Shown here: positions 1-8,033 of the stretch, in pieces
Layout: every line of letters starts with the position of its first letter
Numbering within the stretch: the stretch's first letter is position 1
Source of the DNA: Sedimenticola selenatireducens
Lineage (GTDB): Bacteria; Pseudomonadota; Gammaproteobacteria; Chromatiales; Chromatiaceae
Reading direction: 5' to 3'
DNA: 64,000 bases
NCBI RefSeq assembly: GCF_007625115.1
Contig: NZ_VMNH01000005.1
Location: 1 to 64,000, forward strand
The notes under the pieces: generated by a model
What the model was told of the DNA's origin: nothing
Databases searched by the model: none
The model's input: the letters and a program-made list of their open reading frames with translations, nothing else
Made by a program: the position numbers and the translations under genes

Positions 1-147
<147 letters not shown>

Positions 148-197
148 TTAACTATTTAGAAAAATTAGCCTGCTCATCTTGAGCTAGACTCGATTAA

Positions 198-273
198 TGG
201 AGCCCATGAGCAGATTTGAACTGCTGACCTCACCCTTACCAAGGGTGTGCTCTACCAACTGAGCTACATGGGC
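198..273 (-). tRNA. tRNA-Thr (anticodon GGT)
   Basis: A 76-base cloverleaf reads on the minus strand. It has a 7-bp acceptor stem (GCCCATG with CATGGGC), anticodon GGT between CCCTT and AAGGG, a T-loop GTTCAAAT and an encoded CCA end. It sits 77 bases ahead of tuf, as thrT does ahead of tufB in E. coli. Confidence 0.97.
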
Positions 274-302
274 CTTACTACTTACTCGAAATTATCGAAT
301 AA

Positions 303-376
303 TGGAGCGGGTGATGGGAATCGAACCCACGTATTCAGCTTGGAAGGCTGAAGTTCTACCATTGAACTACACCCGC
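303..376 (-). tRNA. tRNA-Gly (anticodon TCC)
   Basis: A 74-base cloverleaf on the minus strand has acceptor GCGGGTG with CACCCGC, anticodon TCC in the loop of CAGCC/GGCTG, T-loop GTTCGATTC and an encoded CCA. It is the middle tRNA of the tRNA-tuf operon and corresponds to glyT of E. coli. Confidence 0.97.
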
Positions 377-430
377 GCAACCAAGCGACGGATCGCTCAC
401 CAAAACCACATCAAAACAAAATAATATGAT

Positions 431-546
431 GGAGAGGGGAGGATTACTCAGGCCTGCGGCCTTTGCCCTCCGGGCCGTCGCGCTACGCGCAACGTTCGGG
501 TCGCTACGCTCCCCGTCGAACCTCTTATCGGCTCGCCTCCTCCCCC
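431..546 (-). repeat. Multi-hairpin element with a copy of the tRNA-Tyr 3' end (element A)
   Basis: This lies between tRNA-Tyr and tRNA-Gly, 60 bases 3' of tRNA-Tyr in the direction of transcription. Bases 431-445 match the tRNA-Tyr 3' end at 610-624 at 14 of 15 positions. An outer stem joins 436-443 (GGGGAGGA) to 538-545 (TCCTCCCC). Inside are short hairpins with 3-base loops: 451-454/458-461, 465-468/472-475, 477-483/487-493, plus 494-498/517-521. On the transcript the copy is preceded by GAGTAAT, as in element B at 4861-4984. The fold is seen in the sequence; the function is unknown. Confidence 0.7.
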
Positions 547-605
547 ACAATCAATGCAGGAGAGCCTTCCACTCACCACGCCACAGAGCGCGGTACAAAT
601 TAAGT

Positions 606-690
606 TGGTGGAGGGGGGAGGATTCGAACCTCCGAAGGCGGAGCCGTCAGATTTACAGTCTGATCCCTTTGGCCACTCGGGAACCCCTCC
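606..690 (-). tRNA. tRNA-Tyr (anticodon GTA)
   Basis: An 85-base class II tRNA with a long variable arm reads on the minus strand. The acceptor GGAGGGG pairs with CCCCTCC, the anticodon is GTA in ACTGTAAAT, the T-loop is GGTTCGAATCC, and the CCA end is encoded. It is the first gene of the tRNA-tuf unit. No second tRNA-Thr (thrU position in E. coli) is present upstream. Confidence 0.97.
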
Positions 691-702
691 ACGAAGCCCG
701 GC

Positions 703-731
703 ATTCTGCAAGATTGGCAGATTGCTGTCAA
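703..731 (-). promoter_or_regulatory. Promoter of the tRNA-tuf operon
   Basis: On the minus strand a perfect -35 TTGACA (731-726) is followed after 17 bases by CAGAAT (708-703) and then a GC-rich stretch (GCCGGGC) before the tRNA-Tyr gene. A GC-rich discriminator is typical of stable-RNA promoters under stringent control. The expected start of transcription is near 696. Confidence 0.7.
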
Positions 732-1070
732 CTAATTTTCTGGGGATTTACTCAACTTTATTCATCCACTTTCACTGCAAGCGAGGCAATCATAAACCAC
801 ATCTCAATTGCCGCGCCTACCCGACAATGGCAACAACGCATTGTGGTAAACCATTAGACGCATAACCAAATACCAGCAAAATCTCATATAAATACAATAA
901 GTACATAATATTCTAATATTTTTTCTAGTTGACATGGGCGCAATCCATACGCAATATTGCGATCACTGATCCCCATTAATAGAAATAAAGCAAATATTTA
1001 TTCACAAAAAAATATTTATGCACAAGCGCATTTAATAGCGTCAGGCATATTTTCCGGAGGAATACAAAAG
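732..1070. other. Intergenic region between the tRNA operon and fadL
   Basis: This gap of about 340 bases holds no convincing gene. Its right half is AT-rich. A perfect TTGACA at 929-934 is preceded by an A/T-rich tract that could act as an UP element, and is followed after 17 bases by CAATAT (952-957), a poor -10. This is the likely promoter region of the FadL-type gene. The leader to the ATG would be about 110 bases. Confidence 0.5.
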
Positions 1071-2324
1071 ATGCATTTTAAAAAACAGTTGCTTGCCGCA
1101 GCAATCACAACACTCGCTAGCTCAGCCGTTTGGGCTACCAACGGTTATGCACCACATGGTATTGGGCAAAAGGCAAAGGGCATGGGCGGTGCTGGCGTTG
1201 CATTTACCCAAGACACACTCGCCGGTGGCATTAATCCCGCCGGGATGGTTCATCAAGGCAACAGCATGGATCTCGGCATTGAGCTGTTTCGCCCCATACG
1301 CAAAACAACCCTTAGTGGCACACCTGGCGGCTTCTCCGATGGGACATTCGACAGCGACGGAAAAAGACATTTCCTGATCCCTGAGTTTGGCTATAACCGC
1401 ATGATCAATAGCAACATGTCATTCGGCGTATCCGTATTTGGAACGGGTGGAATGAACACCACCTACAAAGGAGGAATCCCTCTATTCAACGGAACTGGCA
1501 CCAATGTCGGAATTGATCTTGCCCAGCTTTTTGTTGTTCCGACACTCTCTTACAAAATCAATGAAGACCACTCAGTAGGCGTCGGCCTCAATCTTGCCGC
1601 CCAGAGATTTATGGCGACCGGACTGGCGAATTTCGCGGGATCATCATCAGATGCAGCCCATCTGACTGACAAAGGAAAAGACTACTCCTACGGCGTAGGT
1701 CTCCGACTAGGCTGGATGGGGAAGGTTAGCGATGCAGTAACACTGGGTGCAACTTATCAGACTAAAACCCGCATGTCTGAATTCGATGAATACGCAGGTC
1801 TTTTTGCTGAGCAAGGTGATTTCGACATACCTGAAAACTATGCTCTCGGTATCGCGGTGCAAGCAACACCAAAGCTAACCATCGCTTTTGACGTAATGCG
1901 CATCAACTACAGCAGCGTAAACTCCGTCGGCAATCCACTTGCCAACCTGCTTTCAGGAAACCCTCTTGGCTCAAGCATGGGGCCTGGTTTCGGCTGGGAA
2001 GATCAGACCACATATAAGCTTGGCTTCGCCTATGATTACAGTGACAAACTAACGCTTCGCGCCGGCTGGAACCATGGTGACGCACCAATCCCTAGCTCCC
2101 AGACAATGTTCAATATCCTTGCCCCTGCAACTGTCGAAGATCATATTACTCTAGGCGCAAGCTGGGATCTTGGCGATGGAATGGAGGTCACTGCTACCTA
2201 TATGCACGCACTGGAAAATAAAATTACCGGCCCCGGATCTATACCTGCCGGCTTTGGTGGCGGGAACGCAGACATAGAAATGTATCAAGATTCCTTTGGA
2301 CTCGGGTTTTCCTGGGACATGTAA
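1071..2324 (+). CDS. FadL/OmpP1 family outer-membrane transporter
   Basis: A predicted 417-residue outer-membrane beta-barrel of the FadL family, which takes up long-chain fatty acids or other hydrophobic compounds. A signal peptide (residues 1-22, ending VWA) is followed by the NGY motif at the mature N-terminus and the family's glycine-rich KAKGMGGAGVAF segment, where the FadL hatch begins. The protein ends in FSWDM, close to the aromatic C-terminus usual for barrels. The ATG at 1071 was chosen because GGAGG stands 10 bases upstream; the open frame continues to 957 without a ribosome site. The substrate is unknown. It is a single-gene unit with its own terminator. Confidence 0.88.
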   Translation: MHFKKQLLAAAITTLASSAVWATNGYAPHGIGQKAKGMGGAGVAFTQDTLAGGINPAGMVHQGNSMDLGIELFRPIRKTTLSGTPGGFSDGTFDSDGKRHFLIPEFGYNRMINSNMSFGVSVFGTGGMNTTYKGGIPLFNGTGTNVGIDLAQLFVVPTLSYKINEDHSVGVGLNLAAQRFMATGLANFAGSSSDAAHLTDKGKDYSYGVGLRLGWMGKVSDAVTLGATYQTKTRMSEFDEYAGLFAEQGDFDIPENYALGIAVQATPKLTIAFDVMRINYSSVNSVGNPLANLLSGNPLGSSMGPGFGWEDQTTYKLGFAYDYSDKLTLRAGWNHGDAPIPSSQTMFNILAPATVEDHITLGASWDLGDGMEVTATYMHALENKITGPGSIPAGFGGGNADIEMYQDSFGLGFSWDM

Positions 2325-2340
2325 TACAAATATTGCGCAA

Positions 2341-2374
2341 AACAATAAGGCGGTCATTTGACCGCCTTATTGTT
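2341..2374. terminator. Bidirectional terminator between fadL and pth
   Basis: A perfect 16-bp inverted repeat (2341-2356 with 2359-2374) around a TT loop lies between the convergent fadL-type gene and pth. GC pairs sit near the loop and A/T pairs at the base, so both strands read an A-rich then U-rich stem, as in two-way intrinsic terminators. Confidence 0.85.
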
Positions 2375-2405
2375 AAGCCTCAATAGCATCATGGCTTGGG
2401 CTCAT

Positions 2406-2999
2406 TTAGCTCACAACATGCAATCGATTCATTGCCCGCTGAAATTCTCCCTTTAGCAACTCTGGCAAGACCCGCTTACAATCATCGAGTAATCGCTCAA
2501 TAGCCTCAGCCTCCTGCTTTGACGGCCTTCCTAAAACATAATTAACTACTTGAGCGGCGCTTCCTGGGTGATCGATACCTATCCTGAGACGCCAAAAATC
2601 CTTACTGCCCATGGCGCTTACGATATCCCGAAGGCCGTTATGCCCCGCATGGCCACCCCCAAATTTCAGTCGCGCAATGCCTGGAGCCATATCCAGCTCA
2701 TCGTGCGCAACCAGAATTTGATCAAGGGGAATCTTGTAATACTTCGCAATACTTGAAACAGACTGGCCACTGCGATTCATAAAGGTTGAAGGCTTTAGTA
2801 GCCAACATTCGCGCCCCCCGACCAGGATACGCGCCACCTGTCCATGGAATTTTGAATCCACCTTAAACGTCACGCCATACTTTTCGGCCAAATGATCCAG
2901 AAACCAGAAACCCGCGTTATGACGAGTAGCGGCATAATCGGCACCAGGATTCCCCAGGCCGACGATCAGACGTATAGGCTGTGTTGGGTGCGTACTCAT
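2406..2999 (-). CDS. pth: Peptidyl-tRNA hydrolase
   Basis: Cleaves peptidyl-tRNA that drops off the ribosome, freeing the tRNA. The N-terminal IVGLGNPG, the catalytic His in TRHNAGF, FMNRSGQSV and the catalytic Asp in AHDELDMAPG are all present, and GGGHAGHNGLRDI follows. Length is 197 residues from the ATG at 2999; a TTG three codons upstream (3008) is an alternative start, and neither has a good ribosome site. It is the last gene of the ispE-tRNA-Gln-prs-rplY-pth unit, an order common in gammaproteobacteria, and ends just before the shared terminator. Confidence 0.96.
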   Translation of the reverse strand: MSTHPTQPIRLIVGLGNPGADYAATRHNAGFWFLDHLAEKYGVTFKVDSKFHGQVARILVGGRECWLLKPSTFMNRSGQSVSSIAKYYKIPLDQILVAHDELDMAPGIARLKFGGGHAGHNGLRDIVSAMGSKDFWRLRIGIDHPGSAAQVVNYVLGRPSKQEAEAIERLLDDCKRVLPELLKGEFQRAMNRLHVVS

Positions 3000-3048
3000 A
3001 TCAGGCAATAATTTGCTATATGCACGACGCTAGCGAAAGGTAACAGCA

Positions 3049-3071
3049 GGGTCGGGCAGAGCGCCCGACCC
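3049..3071 (-). promoter_or_regulatory. Stem-loop between rplY and pth
   Basis: A 9-bp GC-rich stem (3049-3057 with 3063-3071) with an AGAGC loop lies 21 bases after the rplY stop codon. No T-run follows on the minus strand, so it is more likely an mRNA stabiliser or processing site than a full terminator. Confidence 0.5.
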
Positions 3072-3092
3072 AATTTAGGAATGCGGACCAAA

Positions 3093-3722
3093 TTACTCCT
3101 CAGCCGCACCCTCATCTTCTTCATCAGCCACTTCTTCAGACTCCACATGCGGAGCATGAATTGAAACAACCTGCACGTCATTGACCTCATCCTGCATAAG
3201 TGCAGGCAGCTCAACACCTTTAGGTAGTGTAACTTCAGATAGCATGATCGCGTCACCCACGCCAAGGCCCGAAATATCAACGGAAATATATTCAGGCAGG
3301 TCGCCCGGTAGACAGCTGACCTCAACATCAGTCAGAAGATGTGAAACCACACCCCCTTCTTTAACACCTTTTGCCGCTTCTTCACCCACGAAGTGTAACG
3401 GGACATTGGTCTTCAACTTCTCTTTGGCGCTGACCCTGAGGAAATCTGCATGCATGATAATGGGCCGTGAGGGATGGCGCTGCAGATCTTTCAAGATCAC
3501 CTGCTCTGACTTCCCATCAACCTTAAGTGTAAGGATGTGTGAATAAAATGCCTCATGCTCTAAGCGCTGAATCAGTTGATTCTGAACCATTGAGATCATG
3601 GCTGGATCCTTATGGGCACCATAAACAACACCCGGAACCAGGTTCGCATGACGCAGGCGGCGGCTCGCACCTTTCCCCGTGTCAGTGCGCTTCTGCGCTT
3701 CTACTGTAAAGATATCTTTCAT
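3093..3722 (-). CDS. rplY: 50S ribosomal protein L25, long CTC-type
   Basis: Binds 5S rRNA in the large subunit. Residues 1-90 match the L25 domain (the KGASRRLRHANLVPGVVYG segment) and residues 95-190 form the CTC extension. The last 20 or so residues are very acidic (EEVADEEDEGAAEE). The 209-residue length fits the long form, unlike the 94-residue E. coli protein. The start is the ATG at 3722, which has GGAG 6 bases upstream; the frame extends 4 codons further to a TTG. It lies between prs and pth as usual. Confidence 0.95.
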   Translation of the reverse strand: MKDIFTVEAQKRTDTGKGASRRLRHANLVPGVVYGAHKDPAMISMVQNQLIQRLEHEAFYSHILTLKVDGKSEQVILKDLQRHPSRPIIMHADFLRVSAKEKLKTNVPLHFVGEEAAKGVKEGGVVSHLLTDVEVSCLPGDLPEYISVDISGLGVGDAIMLSEVTLPKGVELPALMQDEVNDVQVVSIHAPHVESEEVADEEDEGAAEE

Positions 3723-3793
3723 GATTTTCTCCAAATCATCTGTTTAAATAATCACCACCACTCCGCGACCAGAAGGGTAGTGAAGGAATAAAA

Positions 3794-4747
3794 TCACTCC
3801 ATAAAGAGTGAAGTAACCGACTCATCCAGCGCAATCCTGCGCAAGGTTTCTGCCAATAATTCAGCGATGCAGATTTGTCGTATACGACTACACTGCCGCG
3901 CCTCTTCGTGCAGTTGGATCGTATTGGATACCACCAACTGATCCAGCACAGAATTCTCAATATTACTGATCGCCGGCCCAGACAGGACTGGGTGTGTACA
4001 GTATGCAATCACCTGCTCGGCACCACGTTCTTTGAGCGCCTGCGCCGCCTTACACAGGGTACCGGCTGTATCAACCATGTCATCAATCAAAACACAGGTA
4101 CGGCCTTCGACATCACCAATGATATTCATCACCTGGGCGTCATTTGCCTTAGGACGACGTTTATCGATAATCGCCAAGTCAGCATCATCAAGCTGCTTGG
4201 CAAGTGCCCTGGCGCGTACCACGCCACCCACATCGGGAGATACCACCATCAGGTTTGGGTATTCCTGTCGCCAAACATCGCCCAGCAATACGGGTAGGGC
4301 ATAGATGTTATCCACCGGTATATCAAAAAAGCCCTGAATCTGATCGGCATGCAGATCGACCGTCACCACTCTATTAGCACCGGCAGCCGCAATCTGCTTC
4401 GCCACCAGCCGCGCAGTAATGGGCACGCGAGCTGAACGCGGACGACGATCCTGCCGCGCATAGCCAAAATAGGGAATTACTGCCGTAATCCGCTCAGCGG
4501 ACGCCCAGCGTAGCGCATCAATCAGGACAAGCAATTCCATGAGATTGTCATTCGTCGGCTGCGAAGTACTTTGAATGACGTAAACATCTCGCCCTCGAAC
4601 ACTCTCCTGGATTTCAGCCATGGCTTCACCATCACTGAAACAACCCACAATCGCCTTACCCATTCGCACATTGAGTCGGGAGACAATCTCGCTAACGAGG
4701 CCAGGATTGGAATTCCCGGAAAATACCATTACGCCACTATCTGGCAT
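3794..4747 (-). CDS. prs: Ribose-phosphate pyrophosphokinase
   Basis: Makes PRPP from ribose 5-phosphate and ATP for purine, pyrimidine, His, Trp and NAD synthesis. Characteristic segments are the start [10 protein letters not shown], the flexible-loop region [20 protein letters not shown], the metal-binding [14 protein letters not shown], and the PRPP-binding loop [12 protein letters not shown]. Length (317 residues) is normal. The ATG at 4747 has GAGG 7-10 bases upstream. It is cotranscribed with the upstream tRNA-Gln and ispE by position; element B (4861-4984) lies in its leader. Confidence 0.97.
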   Translation of the reverse strand: MPDSGVMVFSGNSNPGLVSEIVSRLNVRMGKAIVGCFSDGEAMAEIQESVRGRDVYVIQSTSQPTNDNLMELLVLIDALRWASAERITAVIPYFGYARQDRRPRSARVPITARLVAKQIAAAGANRVVTVDLHADQIQGFFDIPVDNIYALPVLLGDVWRQEYPNLMVVSPDVGGVVRARALAKQLDDADLAIIDKRRPKANDAQVMNIIGDVEGRTCVLIDDMVDTAGTLCKAAQALKERGAEQVIAYCTHPVLSGPAISNIENSVLDQLVVSNTIQLHEEARQCSRIRQICIAELLAETLRRIALDESVTSLFME

Positions 4748-4860
4748 TGCGAGCCCTCTTTACCTTTAAATCAATGGGAACCAGCATGACTGCCCTGAAG
4801 ATTCTGGCCTTTGCTGAGCAATACGTCCAAGCACTGCCCTGCGAAATATTCATAAATACA

Positions 4861-4984
4861 GCTCGGGCGGTAGAATTACTCCGGGCTTACGCCCTTCGCC
4901 CCTTCGGGGTCAGCGGCAAAGCCGCTGTTGGACTCGCTTTCGCTCATCACTCGAACCTGTAGGTTCTCACCCTTCCGCCCCGGC
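4861..4984 (-). repeat. Multi-hairpin element with a copy of the tRNA-Gln 3' end (element B)
   Basis: This lies 3' of tRNA-Gln in the direction of transcription and ahead of prs. Bases 4861-4878 match the tRNA-Gln 3' end at 5015-5032 at 15 of 18 positions. The outer stem is 4865-4870 with 4975-4980, extendable to 10 positions with two mismatches. Inner hairpins are 4883-4886/4891-4894, 4899-4902/4906-4909, 4911-4917/4921-4927 and 4953-4957/4962-4966. The plan is the same as element A (431-546), but the terminal stem follows tRNA-Gln rather than tRNA-Tyr. Confidence 0.7.
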
Positions 4985-5012
4985 AAATGCCATGGGTATG
5001 CCTAAATTAATA

Positions 5013-5087
5013 TGGCTGGGGCGGTAGGATTCGAACCTACGTATGCCTGGATCAAAACCAGGTGCCTAGCCGCTTGGCGACGCCCCA
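5013..5087 (-). tRNA. tRNA-Gln (anticodon TTG)
   Basis: A 75-base cloverleaf on the minus strand has acceptor TGGGGCG with CGCCCCA, anticodon TTG in the loop of CCTGG/CCAGG, T-loop GGTTCGAATCC and an encoded CCA. It sits between ispE and prs, its usual place in many gammaproteobacteria. Its first 22 bases also encode the end of ispE. Confidence 0.97.
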
Positions 5088-5944
5088 ATATTCTGTTTAG
5101 AACTTAATAGCTGCATCAAAGGTGAATAATCCAACCCTTGAGCGACAAATGCCTGGAATTGTTCCGGCACTTGCATAAAAACATGGCGAGCAGCAATTTC
5201 ACTCTCAAACGCAGCAAATACACAACCGCCTGTGCCTGTTAACTGGGCTGAAGCAAATAATGCCAGCCAATCAAAGGCTTCTTTAACCTGCCGATAGTGC
5301 TTGAGCACCACAGGAAGACAATCGTTTCCCTGTCTGCCCGCAAGAAAGTCGCGTATTGTCGTTCGAGGAGCGTTCCGTGTCAATTGCGGATCGCGAAAAA
5401 CCTCAGCCGTTGAAACATGACAGTCCGGGACCAACACCACATACCATGCATCGGGCAATTGTATGGGTGTCAACTCCTCACCCACCCCCTCTGCCCAAGC
5501 GGCCTTGCCTTGTATAAAGACCGGAACGTCAGCACCCAACTCCAGACCCAGAGACACTAACTTATCAATGGGGTAATCGGCGCCCCAAAGATGATTAAGC
5601 GCCACCAGCACAGTCGCGGCATCAGAACTTCCCCCACCTAAACCACCACCCATGGGAATATTTTTCACTAGAGCGATATCGACGCCCTTCGCACACCCCG
5701 CTGCACGCTGAAGCAACTGAGCCGCACGAATGATGAGGTCATCTGATTCTACAATCGACTCATTGCCTGAGAGTCGCCGAATAATACCATCATGTCGGAG
5801 TTTAAAACCGAGCTGATCACTAAAATCTATAAAGCGAAATACTGTCTGTAGCAGATGGTATCCGTCCTGCCTACGACCGACGATCTTGAGCATCAGATTG
5901 AGCTTGGCCGGTGCCGGCCACCAATCAAAATCTTGGTGTTTCAT
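5066..5944 (-). CDS. ispE: 4-diphosphocytidyl-2-C-methyl-D-erythritol kinase
   Basis: The fourth enzyme of the MEP isoprenoid pathway; a GHMP-family kinase. The N-terminal PAPAKLNLMLKIVGRRQDGYH and the ATP loop PMGGGLGGGSSDAA are diagnostic, and TGTGGCVFAAF near the C-terminus is the third GHMP motif. Length is 292 residues. The last seven codons and the TAG stop (5068-5066) lie inside tRNA-Gln, so the two genes overlap by 22 bases on the same strand. The gene is followed 5' by a TPR lipoprotein rather than lolB. Confidence 0.96.
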   Translation of the reverse strand: MKHQDFDWWPAPAKLNLMLKIVGRRQDGYHLLQTVFRFIDFSDQLGFKLRHDGIIRRLSGNESIVESDDLIIRAAQLLQRAAGCAKGVDIALVKNIPMGGGLGGGSSDAATVLVALNHLWGADYPIDKLVSLGLELGADVPVFIQGKAAWAEGVGEELTPIQLPDAWYVVLVPDCHVSTAEVFRDPQLTRNAPRTTIRDFLAGRQGNDCLPVVLKHYRQVKEAFDWLALFASAQLTGTGGCVFAAFESEIAARHVFMQVPEQFQAFVAQGLDYSPLMQLLSSKQNIGASPSG

Positions 5945-6028
5945 AAAAACCGTGGTAGTTAGGATAGGAGTTCAAGGGCACTCGTAAGCCTTTGTTTATG
6001 TGGATATGCAGCAAAGAAGGCACAGCCA

Positions 6029-7783
6029 TTACATCTTAAGCCGCTGCATGACCTCTAGAACATGCTTACTATCGGGCGTCTTTTCCAGTACATCCTGCCA
6101 AACCTTTTCCGCCTGCAGTCGATCCCCTGACACCCAAAGCACTTCACCCAAATGTGCGGCTATCTCGGCATCCGGTAGCTTGGCGAACGCTTGTTGTAAA
6201 TACTTGATGGCCTCCTCATGACGCCCCATCCGGTAGAGCACCCACCCCATACTATCCATAATAGGAGCTGAGTCCGGCTTAAGTACCAGCGCTCGCTGGA
6301 TATATTCCAAGGCCTCTTTAAACCTGTCAGTCTGATCAGCCAGTGTGTAGCCAAGCGCATTAAGCGCATCTGCATGTTTGGGATCACTGGCGATCACTTT
6401 CAGCATATCCTGCTCCAGAATATCCACTCGATTCTGCGAGGCCGCATAAAGTCCCCGCGCATAGAGCAACTCATTACTCTCCGGCATCGCCCCCAAGGCT
6501 GTATCGAACAACATCATCACCTGCTCGACGGTTCCGTGTTCACGTAGCAGTTCTGCTTCGATGAGATAGTATCGCGCAGCGTCGGCAGGATTTTGAATTC
6601 GCATTCGCTGAAGCCAGTCTTGCGCCTGACTGATATCACCCTCTGCTACCATCAGTCGAACAATGCGCGCCTCGGCCTCATCACTGAACTCACCGCTCGT
6701 AACCCGTTGATACCATTTTATGGCGCTTTCCGGCTGAGCTTTATTCTCCTCAATTCGACCCAGATAATAGGCTGCGGTGTCTACCTGCTTTCCAATACTA
6801 ATCAACTGTAGAAAATGCTTTCTCGCCTCGTCATCCTTACCCAGTTCAAGGGCAATGAGTCCCAGCCAGTAGCCCGCCCCACCCATCTCTTTTTCGATTT
6901 CTTCGAGAAGGAGAAACTGCTCGTACGCCAGGGGCAATTCTTTATATTCAACCAACAAACGGGCATAGGCTGAAACAAGATGGGGATCTGACGGGAATTT
7001 TCTGACTGCATCAGCCAGGGTTTCTCTGGCCTTATCTCTCTTCTCCTCGGCGATATAGACCCGGCTTAAAACCAGATAACCCCGCGGCCATTCTGGATGC
7101 TCAGAAACCAGACCAGAGGCCTCCGCTTCAGCGTCGGCATACTTTTTATCAACCAAGGCTGCGATCGCCAGGGCGTAACGTCCCCGCGGATCCCCTGGAA
7201 ACTCGGCGACTAACCGACGCATCAAATCTACGGCTGACTCTCTTTTTAACTCACGATTTACAGCAGCCATGACATTCAGGAAGCCATTCTCATCGTTGTC
7301 TTCGCTAATCTGTACGATAGCCTTGAGATGATCAAAGACCATGGCATCCTGATTCTTACGCAACATCAGCACGACAACCAACTGCCTGGCCGTCATATCC
7401 TCGGGTGCCAACTTCACCCACAGATGGGCCGCTTTCAGCGCGCGATCATCATCCTCCACATGAAGCGCCAAACGGGTTGCGCGCTCAGCAGACTGCGTAT
7501 CACCCGACAACAACGCCGCTTGAAACTGGTATTCATAAGCATCTTTCAATGCCCCTCGTTGGGCGGCAACCTCGCCAGCCAACAGATTAAAGATGATATC
7601 TGAAGTCAACTCAGGAACTGTCGCCTGCCGGAAGGATGCTTGTGAGTGATCGCTGTTATTCGAAGAACCGGGTGTCACAGTCTGACTTTGAGACTCCAGA
7701 GGCTTCTTGACCCCAGAGGATTGGCAAGAAACAAGAAAACCGATAAGGGAGAACAGAAGCACCCGCTGTAACAACTGCCGCAT
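6029..7783 (-). CDS. TPR-repeat lipoprotein
   Basis: A 584-residue envelope protein with a lipoprotein signal (FLVSC lipobox, Cys at about residue 20) and tetratricopeptide repeats over nearly the whole chain; clear TPR units occur near the C-terminus (ALNALGYTLADQTDRFKEAL, MDSMGWVLYRMGRHEEAI). Homologues stand beside hemA in pseudomonads, between hemA and lolB, and are thought to be protein-interaction scaffolds; no specific function is assigned. The ATG at 7783 is used; one more upstream codon is TTG. An AGGTG lies 9 bases upstream. Divergent from hemA. Confidence 0.9.
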   Translation of the reverse strand: MRQLLQRVLLFSLIGFLVSCQSSGVKKPLESQSQTVTPGSSNNSDHSQASFRQATVPELTSDIIFNLLAGEVAAQRGALKDAYEYQFQAALLSGDTQSAERATRLALHVEDDDRALKAAHLWVKLAPEDMTARQLVVVLMLRKNQDAMVFDHLKAIVQISEDNDENGFLNVMAAVNRELKRESAVDLMRRLVAEFPGDPRGRYALAIAALVDKKYADAEAEASGLVSEHPEWPRGYLVLSRVYIAEEKRDKARETLADAVRKFPSDPHLVSAYARLLVEYKELPLAYEQFLLLEEIEKEMGGAGYWLGLIALELGKDDEARKHFLQLISIGKQVDTAAYYLGRIEENKAQPESAIKWYQRVTSGEFSDEAEARIVRLMVAEGDISQAQDWLQRMRIQNPADAARYYLIEAELLREHGTVEQVMMLFDTALGAMPESNELLYARGLYAASQNRVDILEQDMLKVIASDPKHADALNALGYTLADQTDRFKEALEYIQRALVLKPDSAPIMDSMGWVLYRMGRHEEAIKYLQQAFAKLPDAEIAAHLGEVLWVSGDRLQAEKVWQDVLEKTPDSKHVLEVMQRLKM

Positions 7784-8033
7784 CAATTTTACACCTAAAA
7801 ATGCGCCCTTTATTGGGCCTGATATGAGAATAGATAATAACTGAGTTTACAGCCAACAGGCTTATTTTCGCACTATGCAAAAGCGATGCGACTTGTATTT
7901 AACCTTTTGATAATACAAAATTTCACTTTCGTAAGTCCTCCGCTCTGTGGCTTGTGTGTAAAATCGACCCAAACAGGAATCGAATTCACACCCACCTCAC
8001 TAGTGGGACTACCCAATTACGCGATAAGTTCAC
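7784..8033. other. Divergent promoter region of the TPR lipoprotein and hemA
   Basis: The 250 bases between the two divergent genes should hold both promoters. It is AT-rich near 7895-7920. An imperfect hairpin can form at 7990-8006. No confident -35/-10 pair was found, and hemA lacks an obvious Shine-Dalgarno sequence. Confidence 0.4.

Noticed and set aside
431-546. Element A as a tRNA pseudogene
   Set aside because: Only the 3' strand of the T-arm and acceptor is copied; there is no D-arm or anticodon arm, and the inner hairpins do not form a cloverleaf.
426-865. Plus-strand frames of 103-143 codons across the tRNA region
   Set aside because: They run through tRNA-Tyr and the hairpin element on the opposite strand and have no ribosome site or plausible protein features.
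3875-4304. Plus-strand frames of 140 and 90 codons opposite prs
   Set aside because: Shadows of prs; no homology or ribosome site.
4861-4984. Element B as the intrinsic terminator of the ispE-tRNA-Gln transcript
   Set aside because: No T-run follows on the minus strand, and the structure is far larger than a terminator.
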